Numbered from the stretch's first letter, positions 7,479 through 14,482 are shown. The stretch: 16,692 nucleotides of DNA from Fusobacterium_C sp036516095 (GCF_036516095.1 NZ_DATBUM010000100.1:1-16692); one strand, 5' to 3'. The notes: generated from the sequence alone by a model not told the origin. A program made the numbers and translations.

Positions 7479-8342
7479 TTAATGACTTCCCATAATGGAC
7501 TTAGCAATACTTCCCGATCTCATCATCATAATCCCTAAAATGAGTCCATATCCTAATATTTGCAATATACTGGTATGAATATCCATAAAATTGATACTTT
7601 TAATCAAAACAGCATAAATACCAAAAAAGATTAGAATAAAAAGTCCTTGAAGCCCTAAAGCAAATAAACTCTTAATAAAATTTGCTCCAATTTGTCCCCA
7701 TTCCTTATTTCCCATAGTTGCAAAAGGAATAGCCGCTATGGAACAATAAATATAGATTTCTATCATCCTTCCATATAAAACTACCGTGATAAGAATAGAT
7801 ATGACAGTTAAGGAAATTTTGACAATACCCGTTTCAATCATAATAACAATGAGTTTTCCAAGACTTTCCATTTTTAGGGCATTTACCATAGCATTAAAAT
7901 GAGTTTGAGTAATATTAGCACTACTTCCTACCACTCCTGCTGCTTTTCCCACCATATTTTGAGCCACATCAAAAACAGCAATAGAAAAGGAAAAAGCATG
8001 AGACACCAACCATACCGCAATCCACATCTTAATAATGTATTTGAAAAGTTCAAAACTATCAGTGTCATGCATATTATTTTTATTCATTACCACTTGAATC
8101 AGTTCAATACATAAAATGGCAGTTAAGATAATAGCTGCTATAGGTAAAACTACATTTTCATTAATGGATTGAATGAAGGAAAAAACCTCCGAGTTCCAAG
8201 CACTCGGAGTTTTTCCTACTTCTCCTGCAACAGTAGACACTTTGTCATTAATATCTACAAGCATTGCAGAGAGATTTTCCCGGATCACATCAATTAAAAT
8301 ATCTTTGAAAAACTCTTCTATTTTTCCAAATAAATCAAACAT
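7479..8342 (-). CDS. VirB6/TrbL-like polytopic channel protein (CD0411-type)
   Basis: This 287-residue integral membrane protein is the VirB6-like inner channel component of the secretion system. The N-terminal 60 residues are amphipathic and soluble. About six membrane segments follow, near residues 64-85, 102-124, 163-190, 192-209, 224-247 and 258-274. The order Maff2 then VirB6-like then PrgI then VirB4 is the standard arrangement of Tn1549-type clusters and supports the call. The ATG at 8342 comes three bases after the Maff2 stop and has no good Shine-Dalgarno site, so translation probably depends on re-initiation from Maff2. A terminator-like hairpin falls at codons 45-52 and a perfect palindrome lies just past the stop. 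Confidence 0.88.
   Translation of the reverse strand: MFDLFGKIEEFFKDILIDVIRENLSAMLVDINDKVSTVAGEVGKTPSAWNSEVFSFIQSINENVVLPIAAIILTAILCIELIQVVMNKNNMHDTDSFELFKYIIKMWIAVWLVSHAFSFSIAVFDVAQNMVGKAAGVVGSSANITQTHFNAMVNALKMESLGKLIVIMIETGIVKISLTVISILITVVLYGRMIEIYIYCSIAAIPFATMGNKEWGQIGANFIKSLFALGLQGLFILIFFGIYAVLIKSINFMDIHTSILQILGYGLILGIMMMRSGSIAKSIMGSH
8181..8214 (-). other. Terminator-like hairpin inside the VirB6-like coding sequence
   Basis: Arms CTCCGAGT (8187-8194) and ACTCGGAG (8202-8209) pair perfectly around a 7-base loop. On the minus strand the stem is followed by G then T5, and on the plus strand by T5, so it looks like a terminator in both directions. It is strikingly GC-rich for this sequence. 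It encodes residues 45-52 (TPSAWNSE). It could cause partial termination, lowering expression of downstream genes, or it may simply follow from the codons used. Confidence 0.5.
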
Positions 8343-8345
8343 TGC

Positions 8346-8561
8346 TTATTTCAACACATCAGCAAGCAAAGGAATTAGTTTTAGCCCTATTAAAACAATC
8401 CCTCCACCACTCATAAGTTGCTTAATTCCCTGACTTTTTGCTCCCGGATTATCAGATCCATACCCTTCCAGTAAATTAATAACACCCCAGGCACCAAGCC
8501 CTGCACCAATGGCCATTACTAAAACCTTTAAAATATCCACCGCTTTTACAAAAAAATCCAT
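8346..8561 (-). CDS. Maff2 family small membrane protein, candidate VirB2-like pilin
   Basis: This 71-residue protein matches the Maff2 family found in Tn1549-type conjugation clusters. Its signature is GLGAWGVINLLEGYGSDN followed by GIKQLMSGGGIVLIG. Two hydrophobic segments, about residues 8-32 and 49-67, flank the polar, glycine-rich loop. Size, position and two-helix hairpin fit a VirB2-like channel or pilus subunit, which is inference rather than proven function. The ATG at 8561 follows the SSB stop by one base and has AAGGAGG nine bases upstream, inside the end of the SSB gene. Expression is therefore probably high and coupled to SSB. Confidence 0.9.
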   Translation of the reverse strand: MDFFVKAVDILKVLVMAIGAGLGAWGVINLLEGYGSDNPGAKSQGIKQLMSGGGIVLIGLKLIPLLADVLK

Positions 8562-8562
8562 A

Positions 8563-8892
8563 TTAATTTTCCTCCTTATTTTGTTCTGTATTTTTTTCTA
8601 TCTTATTGACATGTTTCACAATAAAGTTCTTATACATTTTATTCTCTTTCTGAATTTCTCTATAATATCCATACACATGGATAAAATCTCCCTTTTCAAA
8701 ATCCTTAGTTACATCCACCTTTTCTCCATATACATTACAATTGATATATTCTTTCTTCTTCTCTCCTTGTTTTCCTATTTTTCGAAAAAGAGTAAAGTTT
8801 GCTACTTCAATTTCTCCTTCTTTTCCTTGAATCACTTGATATTCCACCTCATGAATCATATTTCCATTCATATTGATCATTTCTTTTTGCAT
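8563..8892 (-). CDS. ssb: Single-stranded DNA-binding protein (SSB-like, OB fold)
   Basis: This 109-residue protein resembles the OB-fold core of bacterial SSB. The recognisable blocks are VANFTLFRK, EYINCNVYGEKV and KGDFIHVYGYYREI followed by KNFIVKHVNKIE. It ends in an acidic, glutamate-rich tail but lacks the DDDIPF-type C-terminal tip of host SSB. It would coat the transferred single strand or the replicating element. The ATG at 8892 has AAGGAG (8908-8903) ten bases upstream; internal ATGs at codons 5 and 8 are possible alternatives. It sits between VirD4 and Maff2, downstream of a Rho-independent terminator. It and the genes after it may therefore need read-through or their own promoter, for which I see no strong candidate. 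Confidence 0.8.
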   Translation of the reverse strand: MQKEMINMNGNMIHEVEYQVIQGKEGEIEVANFTLFRKIGKQGEKKKEYINCNVYGEKVDVTKDFEKGDFIHVYGYYREIQKENKMYKNFIVKHVNKIEKNTEQNKEEN

Positions 8893-8921
8893 ATTTCTAT
8901 AACTCCTTCAAATTTCTATAA
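8893..8921 (-). repeat. 10-bp direct repeat flanking the ssb ribosome-binding site
   Basis: ATTTCTATAA occurs on the plus strand at 8893-8902 and again at 8912-8921, one copy on each side of the ssb Shine-Dalgarno site (8903-8908). A protein bound to the mRNA or DNA here could block translation initiation. It is short and AT-rich, so chance is a real alternative. Confidence 0.35.
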
Positions 8922-8940
8922 GTCTCTGTTTGATTTCAAT

Positions 8941-8979
8941 AAAAAAAGATCATAACTTTTTATTGCAAAGTATGATCTT
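8941..8979 (-). terminator. Rho-independent terminator between virD4 and ssb
   Basis: On the minus strand AAGATCATA (8979-8971) pairs with TATGATCTT (8954-8946), with four further inner pairs (CTTT/AAAG), followed at once by T5 at 8945-8941. It lies between the VirD4 stop and the ssb start and would end transcripts from the repA-virD4 side unless bypassed. Confidence 0.8.
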
Positions 8980-9072
8980 CCTTTTCCACATATTTGTTTT
9001 TACCCCCTTCTGCTCATTCAGAGCAAAATTGGGAGGACTTCTCTCCTGTTTCTCTGCTGTTCTACATTTCAT
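8950..9072 (-). CDS. Possible 40-residue mini-protein in the virD4-ssb gap
   Basis: An ATG at 9072 opens a 40-codon frame beginning MKCRTAEKQERSPPNF and ending KIILCNKKL. Its stop codon falls inside the terminator hairpin, and its start lies one base after the stop of the 22-codon frame upstream. The nearest good Shine-Dalgarno site (AGGAGG at 9095-9090) is 17 bases away, too far for normal use, although coupling could help. It could be a leader peptide for attenuation, a small accessory protein or a chance frame. Confidence 0.25.
   Translation of the reverse strand: MKCRTAEKQERSPPNFALNEQKGVKTNMWKRKIILCNKKL
9008..9028 (-). repeat. Imperfect palindrome, second member of the TTTTGYTCA family
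   Basis: Plus-strand arms TTCTGCTC (9008-9015) and GAGCAAAA (9021-9028) pair with one mismatch around ATTCA. The sequence resembles the palindromes at 7449-7473 and 9129-9157. No T tract follows on the minus strand. Confidence 0.5.
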
Positions 9073-9073
9073 C

Positions 9074-9142
9074 TTATTCTTTGTCAAAACCTCCTAAATT
9101 TAAAATCTTTTTACTATTTTTCTTATTAGAACTTTTGCTCAT
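9074..9142 (-). CDS. Possible 22-residue leader peptide after virD4
   Basis: An ATG at 9142 starts a 22-codon, lysine-rich frame (MSKSSNKKNSKK, then ILNLGGFDKE). AGGAA lies about 12 bases upstream, and an in-frame TTG nine bases before the ATG has better spacing. The start codon lies in the palindrome at 9129-9157, so folding could control it. Evidence is positional only and no relative is recognised. Confidence 0.25.
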   Translation of the reverse strand: MSKSSNKKNSKKILNLGGFDKE

Positions 9143-9157
9143 TATGAACAAAGGTTC
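9129..9157 (-). repeat. Imperfect palindrome just after virD4, third member of the family
   Basis: Plus-strand arms GAACTTTTGCTCA (9129-9141) and TGAACAAAGGTTC (9145-9157) match at 11 of 13 positions around TTA. In minus-strand RNA it could form a 13-bp stem with one wobble and one mismatch. It shares TTTTGYTCA/TGARCAAA with the perfect palindrome at 7449-7473. Confidence 0.6.
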
Positions 9158-9181
9158 CTATTATCTCCGATTGATATATTC

Positions 9182-10987
9182 TTATTCCTCTAATTCTATG
9201 AGCTTTACTATCATATCTTCTTTTAAATGAATGCTATCTTTTCTTTTAAGATATTTCTCTACATCAAAAGCATTCTTTTTCTTATAGTCAGACAGCAGTT
9301 TATAGTTTTTATGTTTCGTAATATCAAATTTGTCTGAGAAAAAAGGTCTAACTCCTCTAAGTTGCATAATACATTTACTTCCATCCATAACAAAAAGTTC
9401 ATCTTTGCTCATCAATTCTTTTCCTGTTTTTTGATAATTTAAGCCAAAGCTCTTTTGATTACTCCTTGTTTCTGAGGTATTATACAAATCTATCGTTTCT
9501 TTTCCAAGAGTTTCAGAGATTTCTTTTAATGTTGTGATCTCTTTTCCTCCCAAAAAAATGGTAGTATCGCAGTTCCCTATGACAGTGTCTGAATGATCTT
9601 TATAGATTGCTTTTAATTGTGATTGTGCCTGTAAGATAATACAAGCAGATATTTCTCTACTTCGAATAGTAGCAATCAATTTCTCAAATTTTGGAATCTG
9701 TCCGATATTACTAAACTCATCCAATAAACATCTTACATGTACAGGTAATCTTCCACCATACACATCATCCGCTTTATCACATAAGAGATTAAAGAGCTGA
9801 GTATACATCATGGCAACCACAAAATTAAAAGTGTCATCTGTATCCGAAATAATAATGAAAAGAGCTGTTTTTTTATCTCCTATGGTATTGAGCCCCATTT
9901 CATCATATTTCATTAGATTTCTTAATTCCTCAATATCAAAAGGAGCGAGCCTTGCACCACAACTGATTAATATGCTCTTTGCCGTTTTTCCGGCAGCTAA
10001 TTTATACTTCTTATATTGCTTGACAGCAAAGTGATTCGGTTTTTCTTTTTCCAGTGCTTCAAAGATGTAGTCCACTGCATTTTTAAAATTCTCATCTTCT
10101 TCTCGTACTTCACTGGCATCAATAAAAGCAAGGAGTGTTTCAAAATTTTGTTCCTCTGTTGGTGCTTCATAATACAAATATCCTATTAAGGCTGTATAAT
10201 ATAGCTTTTCCGCTTTTACCCAGAAATCCTCTGTACTTTTTTCTCCTTCTCCTTTGGTATTTGCAATAATGGTTTGTACCAATTTTAAAATATCTTTTTC
10301 ACTTCTAAGATACGCAAATGGATTATAGTGCATTGACTTCTTAAAATTGATAGTATTTAACACTTTGATCTCATATCCATTTTTTTCTAACATTTTCCCA
10401 CATTCGATAAGAACAGTCCCTTTCGGATCTGTAACCACATAACTTGAATGCATTTGCATTAAATTTGGCTTCAAAAAAAATCGAGTCTTTCCACTTCCTG
10501 ATCCTCCTATTACCAATACATTTTTATTTCTCGCATACTTTGGATTTTTGGGTCTTGAGTTCATTGTAAGTCTTTCTGTATTGGTGAGGAGTATATTATT
10601 TTCAAATTTCTCATCCATATATGGAGCTATATCTTTTCGATTTCCCCAGCGAGCTGATCCATACTCCCTTCCTTGACGAAATTTCTTAGCATGTTTCATT
10701 TTGCTATAAAGAATCCCTTTCACAAGGATTGCTACTAAGAATCCCGAAAATAAATCTATCTTATCAATACTCGGAATAAAGTTCATTTCACTTATCTCAG
10801 AAACTCCCTGAAATATCCTATCAAAAATATCTCCTCCTACATAATCTCTTACATGAGATGAAAAGAGATTCCCTAGATAAAAGAAAATGAGATATGGTAA
10901 GTTTTGTAAGATACATTGTTTCCTATCTTGAATATAGAATATATTTTTCATCTCTTTTGTTATCTCTTTTAATATTTTCGTTCTCAT
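9182..10987 (-). CDS. VirD4/TraG-family type IV coupling protein
   Basis: This coupling ATPase (about 601 residues, normal for the family) brings the relaxase-DNA complex to the secretion channel and pumps DNA. Two N-terminal membrane segments lie at about residues 29-43 and 82-98. Walker A GGSGSGKT is at 161-168, followed by the usual KPNLMQMHSSYVVTDPKGT. Walker B LLDEFSNIGQIPKFEKLIA carries Asp423-Glu424, and SACIILQAQSQLKAIY follows as in VirD4/TraG proteins. The start is uncertain: the ATG at 10987 has AAGGAG only two bases away, the GTG at 10990 overlaps it, and an in-frame ATG at 10951 (MKNIFYIQ) is a possible alternative. PcfB, its usual partner, is directly upstream. A 289-base control region with a terminator follows the stop. 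Confidence 0.95.
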   Translation of the reverse strand: MRTKILKEITKEMKNIFYIQDRKQCILQNLPYLIFFYLGNLFSSHVRDYVGGDIFDRIFQGVSEISEMNFIPSIDKIDLFSGFLVAILVKGILYSKMKHAKKFRQGREYGSARWGNRKDIAPYMDEKFENNILLTNTERLTMNSRPKNPKYARNKNVLVIGGSGSGKTRFFLKPNLMQMHSSYVVTDPKGTVLIECGKMLEKNGYEIKVLNTINFKKSMHYNPFAYLRSEKDILKLVQTIIANTKGEGEKSTEDFWVKAEKLYYTALIGYLYYEAPTEEQNFETLLAFIDASEVREEDENFKNAVDYIFEALEKEKPNHFAVKQYKKYKLAAGKTAKSILISCGARLAPFDIEELRNLMKYDEMGLNTIGDKKTALFIIISDTDDTFNFVVAMMYTQLFNLLCDKADDVYGGRLPVHVRCLLDEFSNIGQIPKFEKLIATIRSREISACIILQAQSQLKAIYKDHSDTVIGNCDTTIFLGGKEITTLKEISETLGKETIDLYNTSETRSNQKSFGLNYQKTGKELMSKDELFVMDGSKCIMQLRGVRPFFSDKFDITKHKNYKLLSDYKKKNAFDVEKYLKRKDSIHLKEDMIVKLIELEE

Positions 10988-11007
10988 CACTCCTTTTACC
11001 TTTCATT

Positions 11008-11493
11008 CTATAAGCTCTGCTCTTGATGTTTTTCCTTTACTTTGTCTTTTACCGGTGCTTTCTTTACTTTGTCTTTGAAGTACTTTAATTTATTCATTAC
11101 AGACTCTTTTTTCTTTCCTCTTTTTGCAAACTTTGCAACTGTGTTTTTAAAAGCCTGTTCCATCACTTTTTCATCTTTCGCTTGAAAGAAAATAATATTA
11201 TTTCCTGTTGCAAGATCCTTCTTTATACTAAATTTTACGCCAGATTTGTTTAATTCTCTTTTTAAGTTCTTTAGATCAATATCATTTAATTCCAAAGTTT
11301 CCACTTTTCCTTTTGCAACTAAATCTTTCACTGTTGTCGGCTTTATCTTTTGTATAAAATCTCGTAAGCCATGCTTTTCTTGACCTGCCTTTTGAAGAAG
11401 TTTCTTCATAATTTTCAGAACCTCTCTTGCTGTTGCTTTTGTAGCCCTTTCCTTAATGGCAATCACTTGCCTTGTTGTTTCTTCATTTACCAA
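11008..11493 (-). CDS. pcfB: PcfB family (DUF3801) conjugation accessory protein
   Basis: This 161-residue protein belongs to the PcfB/DUF3801 family, which is encoded directly before the VirD4 coupling protein in Gram-positive-type systems. PcfB of pCF10 is a relaxosome accessory protein. Family features are the N-terminal helix after ETTRQVIAIKERATKATA, the middle KVETLELNDIDLKNLKRELN and the FSIKKDLATGNNIIFFQAKD block. The tail is lysine-rich and probably contacts DNA or the coupling protein. The start is TTG at 11493-11491, with AGGTGA four bases upstream. That site overlaps the stop of the DnaC-like gene, which ends four bases before the TTG. The product is probably cytoplasmic. Confidence 0.9.
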   Translation of the reverse strand: MVNEETTRQVIAIKERATKATAREVLKIMKKLLQKAGQEKHGLRDFIQKIKPTTVKDLVAKGKVETLELNDIDLKNLKRELNKSGVKFSIKKDLATGNNIIFFQAKDEKVMEQAFKNTVAKFAKRGKKKESVMNKLKYFKDKVKKAPVKDKVKEKHQEQSL

Positions 11494-11497
11494 GCTA

Positions 11498-12352
11498 TCA
11501 CCTACTTTCCATCAATAATTTATTTGCTTTTTTAGCTTTTTCTTTCATTTTTATAATTCTTCGATTTTCTTGAGTAAAAATAATGGGGATTGCTAACTCC
11601 AATATTCTGGAATATATCCTTTGTTCTTTTAAACTTCTTGGTGAAGTCAATTGCGAGAGTGTCAAATTTGTCGTAATGATAAGTGGCTTATTCGCTCTAT
11701 ATCTACTGTCAATGATATGAAAGATGTGTTCTGCTGCAAAAGAAGTTTCTCGTTCCATTCCAAAATCATCAATGATGAGAAGTCGATATGTATTTAACTT
11801 TTCAACATACTCATTTTTATTGATTCCCAAATTCATCATATCATTTAAAATCATTGTGAAATTGGTCATTTTAACTGAAATTTCTCTTTCAAGCATAGCA
11901 TTCGCTATTGCCGAAGCAAGATAAGTTTTTCCGGTTCCTACAGGACCTATTAGAAGTAAGCCAATATTTTCTTTTTCCATTTCTTCAAATTTCTCTACAT
12001 AATTCAATCCTACTTTTTTATGTTCTAAGCTTCCATCTTCTCTCTGAAAAGTTTGATTCAGCAATACATTATCTTCAAAGGCTTGTTTTCTTAATTCAGA
12101 TACCTTCATTTGATGTTCTCGCTTTTTTCTTTCTTTCCTTTCTTTTTCTAATTCTTTTTCTCTACAACTACAGTCTTTCGGTATCTTTCTTAATTCTCCA
12201 CAAACAACACTCCATTCTTGTTTTGCTGTATGACATAATCCACAATAAATTAACCCATCCTCTTCCCGGATATAATCCCCATGCTCTTTTTTTAAGGTAT
12301 CTTTTTCTAATTTATCAAATATTCTTGAAAAAATATTTCTTGTTCCGTCCAT
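11498..12352 (-). CDS. DnaC/IstB-like AAA+ ATPase, helicase loader type
   Basis: This 284-residue protein looks like a DnaC-type helicase loader carried with the RepA_N initiator. An N-terminal zinc-ribbon-like cluster has Cys37, Cys40, Cys51, Cys61 and Cys63. A charged linker (about 65-85) leads into an AAA+ domain with Walker A GPVGTGKT at 136-143, Walker B LLIIDDFG with Asp195-Asp196, and a sensor-like LIITTNLTLSQL. The C terminus (QRIYSRILELAIPIIFT) has the arginine-bearing helix usual for DnaC/IstB. It probably loads the host replicative helicase at the element's origin. The ATG at 12352 has GGAGG seven bases upstream. No transposase lies beside it, so an IstB role in an IS21-type element is unlikely. 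Confidence 0.88.
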   Translation of the reverse strand: MDGTRNIFSRIFDKLEKDTLKKEHGDYIREEDGLIYCGLCHTAKQEWSVVCGELRKIPKDCSCREKELEKERKERKKREHQMKVSELRKQAFEDNVLLNQTFQREDGSLEHKKVGLNYVEKFEEMEKENIGLLLIGPVGTGKTYLASAIANAMLEREISVKMTNFTMILNDMMNLGINKNEYVEKLNTYRLLIIDDFGMERETSFAAEHIFHIIDSRYRANKPLIITTNLTLSQLTSPRSLKEQRIYSRILELAIPIIFTQENRRIIKMKEKAKKANKLLMESR

Positions 12353-12408
12353 TGATTTCCTCCATAACTCTATATTTTCTTAGTATCATTGCTTCAAGAA
12401 ACTCCAAG

Positions 12409-13425
12409 CTAAGTGCTATTTAAAAAATCTTGCCATACTTGAATATCCTTACGATAATCTACAATATCTGATTCTTTTTGATTCATCCCCAAAATGTTAA
12501 TCGGAGCATTATAAAGCAAGGAAAGCAAATAAGCTCTTAGATTTGTAATCTTTTGCTTGTTTTCTCTTAAATACTCTAAAACATATTCAATATGTTTTCT
12601 TTGTATTGATAGAAATTGTTTTTTTACTTTTTCATAAGGTATTTTTCCCTGATTAACTCTGATTTCTACCCTATTTTGAATTACCTCTATCATCAAATTT
12701 AATATTAGCTCAATCTTTTCTTTTTCTTTCGGTTGAGCTTCTATCAGAAGGAAATACTCTATATTTTGTTTCAATATTTCTATGATTTTTTCCTCTTCCA
12801 GCTTTTGTTCTTGATAATCACTCCCCTCTTTCATCACACTTTCTTTTGAGGGGGATATGGGGGTGGTATTATTCAAATTAGTATCATTATATTCAGTCTT
12901 ATTACTATGAGTCTTATTACATTGTGATTTTGATAATTCTGGAATTCTGAATTTCACATTTCTTGAATTGTGATTTTCATCATTCTTAAATTGTGATTTA
13001 CATAATTCTTGATTTGTGATTTCTTCTTGTGTATGAATTCTATCTTTTTTATCTTTTCCTTCCTGAATGATAAAGTTCTTTACATAGAGTATGTTGGGTT
13101 TACCAAGTCCCAATCTTTTCTTTTCAACAAGTCCTATCCCTTTTTTATCATCCAATTCCTGAAGTATCTTTGTTGCTTTCTGAGTGGCACAACATAGAAT
13201 TTCTGCGATTTCTTCTATGGTAAAGATGATATATACCTTGTTTTCTTCATCAATCCAGTTATTTTTCATCGACAGACTCATCCGATCCAATAGAATTCCA
13301 TATAGAACTTTCGCATCATTACTCAATTCCTTAAATATCGGTTCGATAAATAGTAATTTGGGAATACGGAAGAAGGAAAATTGTTCTGCTTCTTTTCCAT
13401 AATAGTAGTTAAATTTTATGCTCAT
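12409..13425 (-). CDS. repA: RepA_N family replication initiator
   Basis: This 338-residue protein is a RepA_N-type initiator like those in Tn1549-family elements and low-GC plasmids. The N-terminal domain (about 1-115) has the family hallmarks YYYGKEAEQFSFFRIPK, LSNDAKVLYGILLDRMSLS and IIFTIEEIAEILCC, followed by KGIGLVEKKRLGLGKP. It should hold the winged-helix DNA-binding fold. Residues about 130-168 are a low-complexity linker encoded by tandem 23-bp repeats. The C-terminal part (about 210-338) resembles the helical domain found with RepA_N in these elements (DUF6017-like). The ATG at 13425 has GGAGGAGG eight bases upstream. A terminator stands just before it, so a promoter in that short gap, or read-through, must drive it. 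Confidence 0.9.
   Translation of the reverse strand: MSIKFNYYYGKEAEQFSFFRIPKLLFIEPIFKELSNDAKVLYGILLDRMSLSMKNNWIDEENKVYIIFTIEEIAEILCCATQKATKILQELDDKKGIGLVEKKRLGLGKPNILYVKNFIIQEGKDKKDRIHTQEEITNQELCKSQFKNDENHNSRNVKFRIPELSKSQCNKTHSNKTEYNDTNLNNTTPISPSKESVMKEGSDYQEQKLEEEKIIEILKQNIEYFLLIEAQPKEKEKIELILNLMIEVIQNRVEIRVNQGKIPYEKVKKQFLSIQRKHIEYVLEYLRENKQKITNLRAYLLSLLYNAPINILGMNQKESDIVDYRKDIQVWQDFLNST
12922..13036 (-). repeat. Tandem 23-bp iteron-like array inside repA, candidate replication origin
   Basis: Five consecutive 23-base units start at 12922, 12945, 12968, 12991 and 13014. On the plus strand most begin TTGTGATTT and end ATTCTTGAA or close to it. Units 1, 3 and 4 are the best conserved; 2 is diverged and 5 keeps only its first half. 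Because 23 is not a multiple of three, the copies are read in different frames, so the repetition cannot come from a repeated peptide. RepA_N replicons are known to keep their origin iterons inside the rep gene, between the two domains, which is exactly where these lie. Confidence 0.8.
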
Positions 13426-13457
13426 ACTCTCTACCTCCTCCTATGTTTTTAAGTATC

Positions 13458-13492
13458 AAAAAAGAGATAGCTACTTTTCTTTGCTATCTCTT
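13458..13492 (-). terminator. Rho-independent terminator after the antirepressor gene
   Basis: On the minus strand AAGAGATAGC (13492-13483) pairs perfectly with GCTATCTCTT (13471-13462) around an 11-base loop. The run of T continues to 13458, giving T6. It separates the antirepressor gene from repA and should reduce read-through into replication and transfer genes. Confidence 0.88.
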
Positions 13493-13524
13493 GCTAAATA
13501 AATGCTCTAATATTTTATTTTTAT

Positions 13525-14412
13525 CTATTTTTCATTATCTGTATCGTCTTTTTTATCTTGTTTTTTATTTAAAGGCTCTTTTACCACATCTTCAATCAAT
13601 CTTGATAAATCTACTGCATTTTTTGAGGTAATGACAGGTTTCCCGGTTTCTTGTTCTATTTCTTTCCTTGCATTTCCCACTATACTACCTCCTCTTTTTG
13701 CAACTTTCTTGTTTTCTTCCAAGCCTTGTGGATTGGTTGTTTTCGTAAGTTCGGTTGTCGTGGCTTCCGCAAGCATATTCAGAACGATTTCAAGAGTGGT
13801 CATATTATCTCTTAGATTTTCTTTTTTTAAACCTTTCAGATTTTTATATCCTCTTGTTGTCATTCCGGACCATGCTTTGGTGATTTCATTGGTAAGAATT
13901 GCGTATTCTATGCCTTTTTGTATTCCATGATCGTCCCAAACATCCGTAAGCTCCTTTCTGACTTGAATGGCTTGAAGTCTTTGATTTATCCACTCCCGTG
14001 TATATCCTTTCTTCAAATAAGTTTCCAGTGCTCTATCGATCGTAAGTTCCGGATCGATAATTTCATCGATTCGCTCTTTTCCTACTTCTGCTAACCATAG
14101 CTTGAAGGGTTCTGCTTTAGGCGATGGAATGGACTGAATAATACGGAATATCCCTTGCATATCAGCTACATCTGTTAAACGCATTTTCCCATCTGTTGCT
14201 TTCATTTTCAACTGCTTACAAATTGTAAGCAGTTCATTTCCTTCTTCTTTTAATCTCTTTTTTAGTACAGCCCAATAGGTACTAGCCCCTCTTGCATTTT
14301 CTTGTTCCGTCAAAGCTCCAACTACATCCACCACACTAAAATACCATTCTTCTTTTTCTTCATCCCAAACGGAACGTATTTGTTTATTCTCATATAGCTT
14401 TATTTCATCCAC
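13525..14412 (-). CDS. BRO-N/antirepressor-like protein
   Basis: This protein (about 295 residues) matches the BRO-type antirepressor family common in prophages and Tn1549-like elements. The N-terminal BRO-like part (about 1-100) includes WYFSVVDVVGALTEQ and STYWAVLKKRLKEEGNELLT. The rest is the family's conserved helical region (KAEPFKLWLAEVGKERIDEI, then IEYAILTNEITKAWSG and NLRDNMTTLEIVLNMLAEAT). It probably binds DNA or a repressor to control element genes. I chose GTG at 14412 because AAGGAG (14426-14421) is eight bases upstream; the GTG at 14421 overlaps that site. It has its own promoter-like sequence and its own terminator, so it can be a separate transcript. A perfect 25-bp palindrome sits within its coding region. 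Confidence 0.85.
   Translation of the reverse strand: MDEIKLYENKQIRSVWDEEKEEWYFSVVDVVGALTEQENARGASTYWAVLKKRLKEEGNELLTICKQLKMKATDGKMRLTDVADMQGIFRIIQSIPSPKAEPFKLWLAEVGKERIDEIIDPELTIDRALETYLKKGYTREWINQRLQAIQVRKELTDVWDDHGIQKGIEYAILTNEITKAWSGMTTRGYKNLKGLKKENLRDNMTTLEIVLNMLAEATTTELTKTTNPQGLEENKKVAKRGGSIVGNARKEIEQETGKPVITSKNAVDLSRLIEDVVKEPLNKKQDKKDDTDNEK
14210..14234 (-). repeat. Perfect 25-bp palindrome inside the antirepressor gene
   Basis: Arms AACTGCTTACAA (14210-14221) and TTGTAAGCAGTT (14223-14234) are exact inverted repeats around one A. It encodes residues 60-68 (LLTICKQLK). No T tract follows. It could be an autoregulatory operator, a ParB centromere site, or a hairpin that results from coding constraints. 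Confidence 0.7.
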
Positions 14413-14453
14413 ATCTACCACTCCTTTATATACTATTCTATTCTTTATTTTTC

Positions 14454-14482
14454 ATTATACTCCAAAAGAATGGTTTATGAAA
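14454..14482 (-). promoter_or_regulatory. Probable promoter for the antirepressor gene
   Basis: On the minus strand TTTCAT (14482-14477) and TATAAT (14459-14454) are 17 bases apart. The -10 is perfect and the -35 weak. It lies at the end of parB and about 40 bases upstream of the chosen GTG start. Confidence 0.45.

Noticed and set aside
8994..9230. Plus-strand frame of 78 codons across the virD4-ssb gap
   Set aside because: It runs against all other genes, overlaps the end of virD4, has no clear ribosome-binding site and its product looks random and hydrophobic.
12330..12410. Small minus-strand frame bridging the repA stop and the DnaC-like start (reads MEFLEAMILRKYRVMEE)
   Set aside because: It has no ribosome-binding site in front of the TTG and only a distant GGAG before the ATG, and it runs out of frame into the DnaC-like gene.
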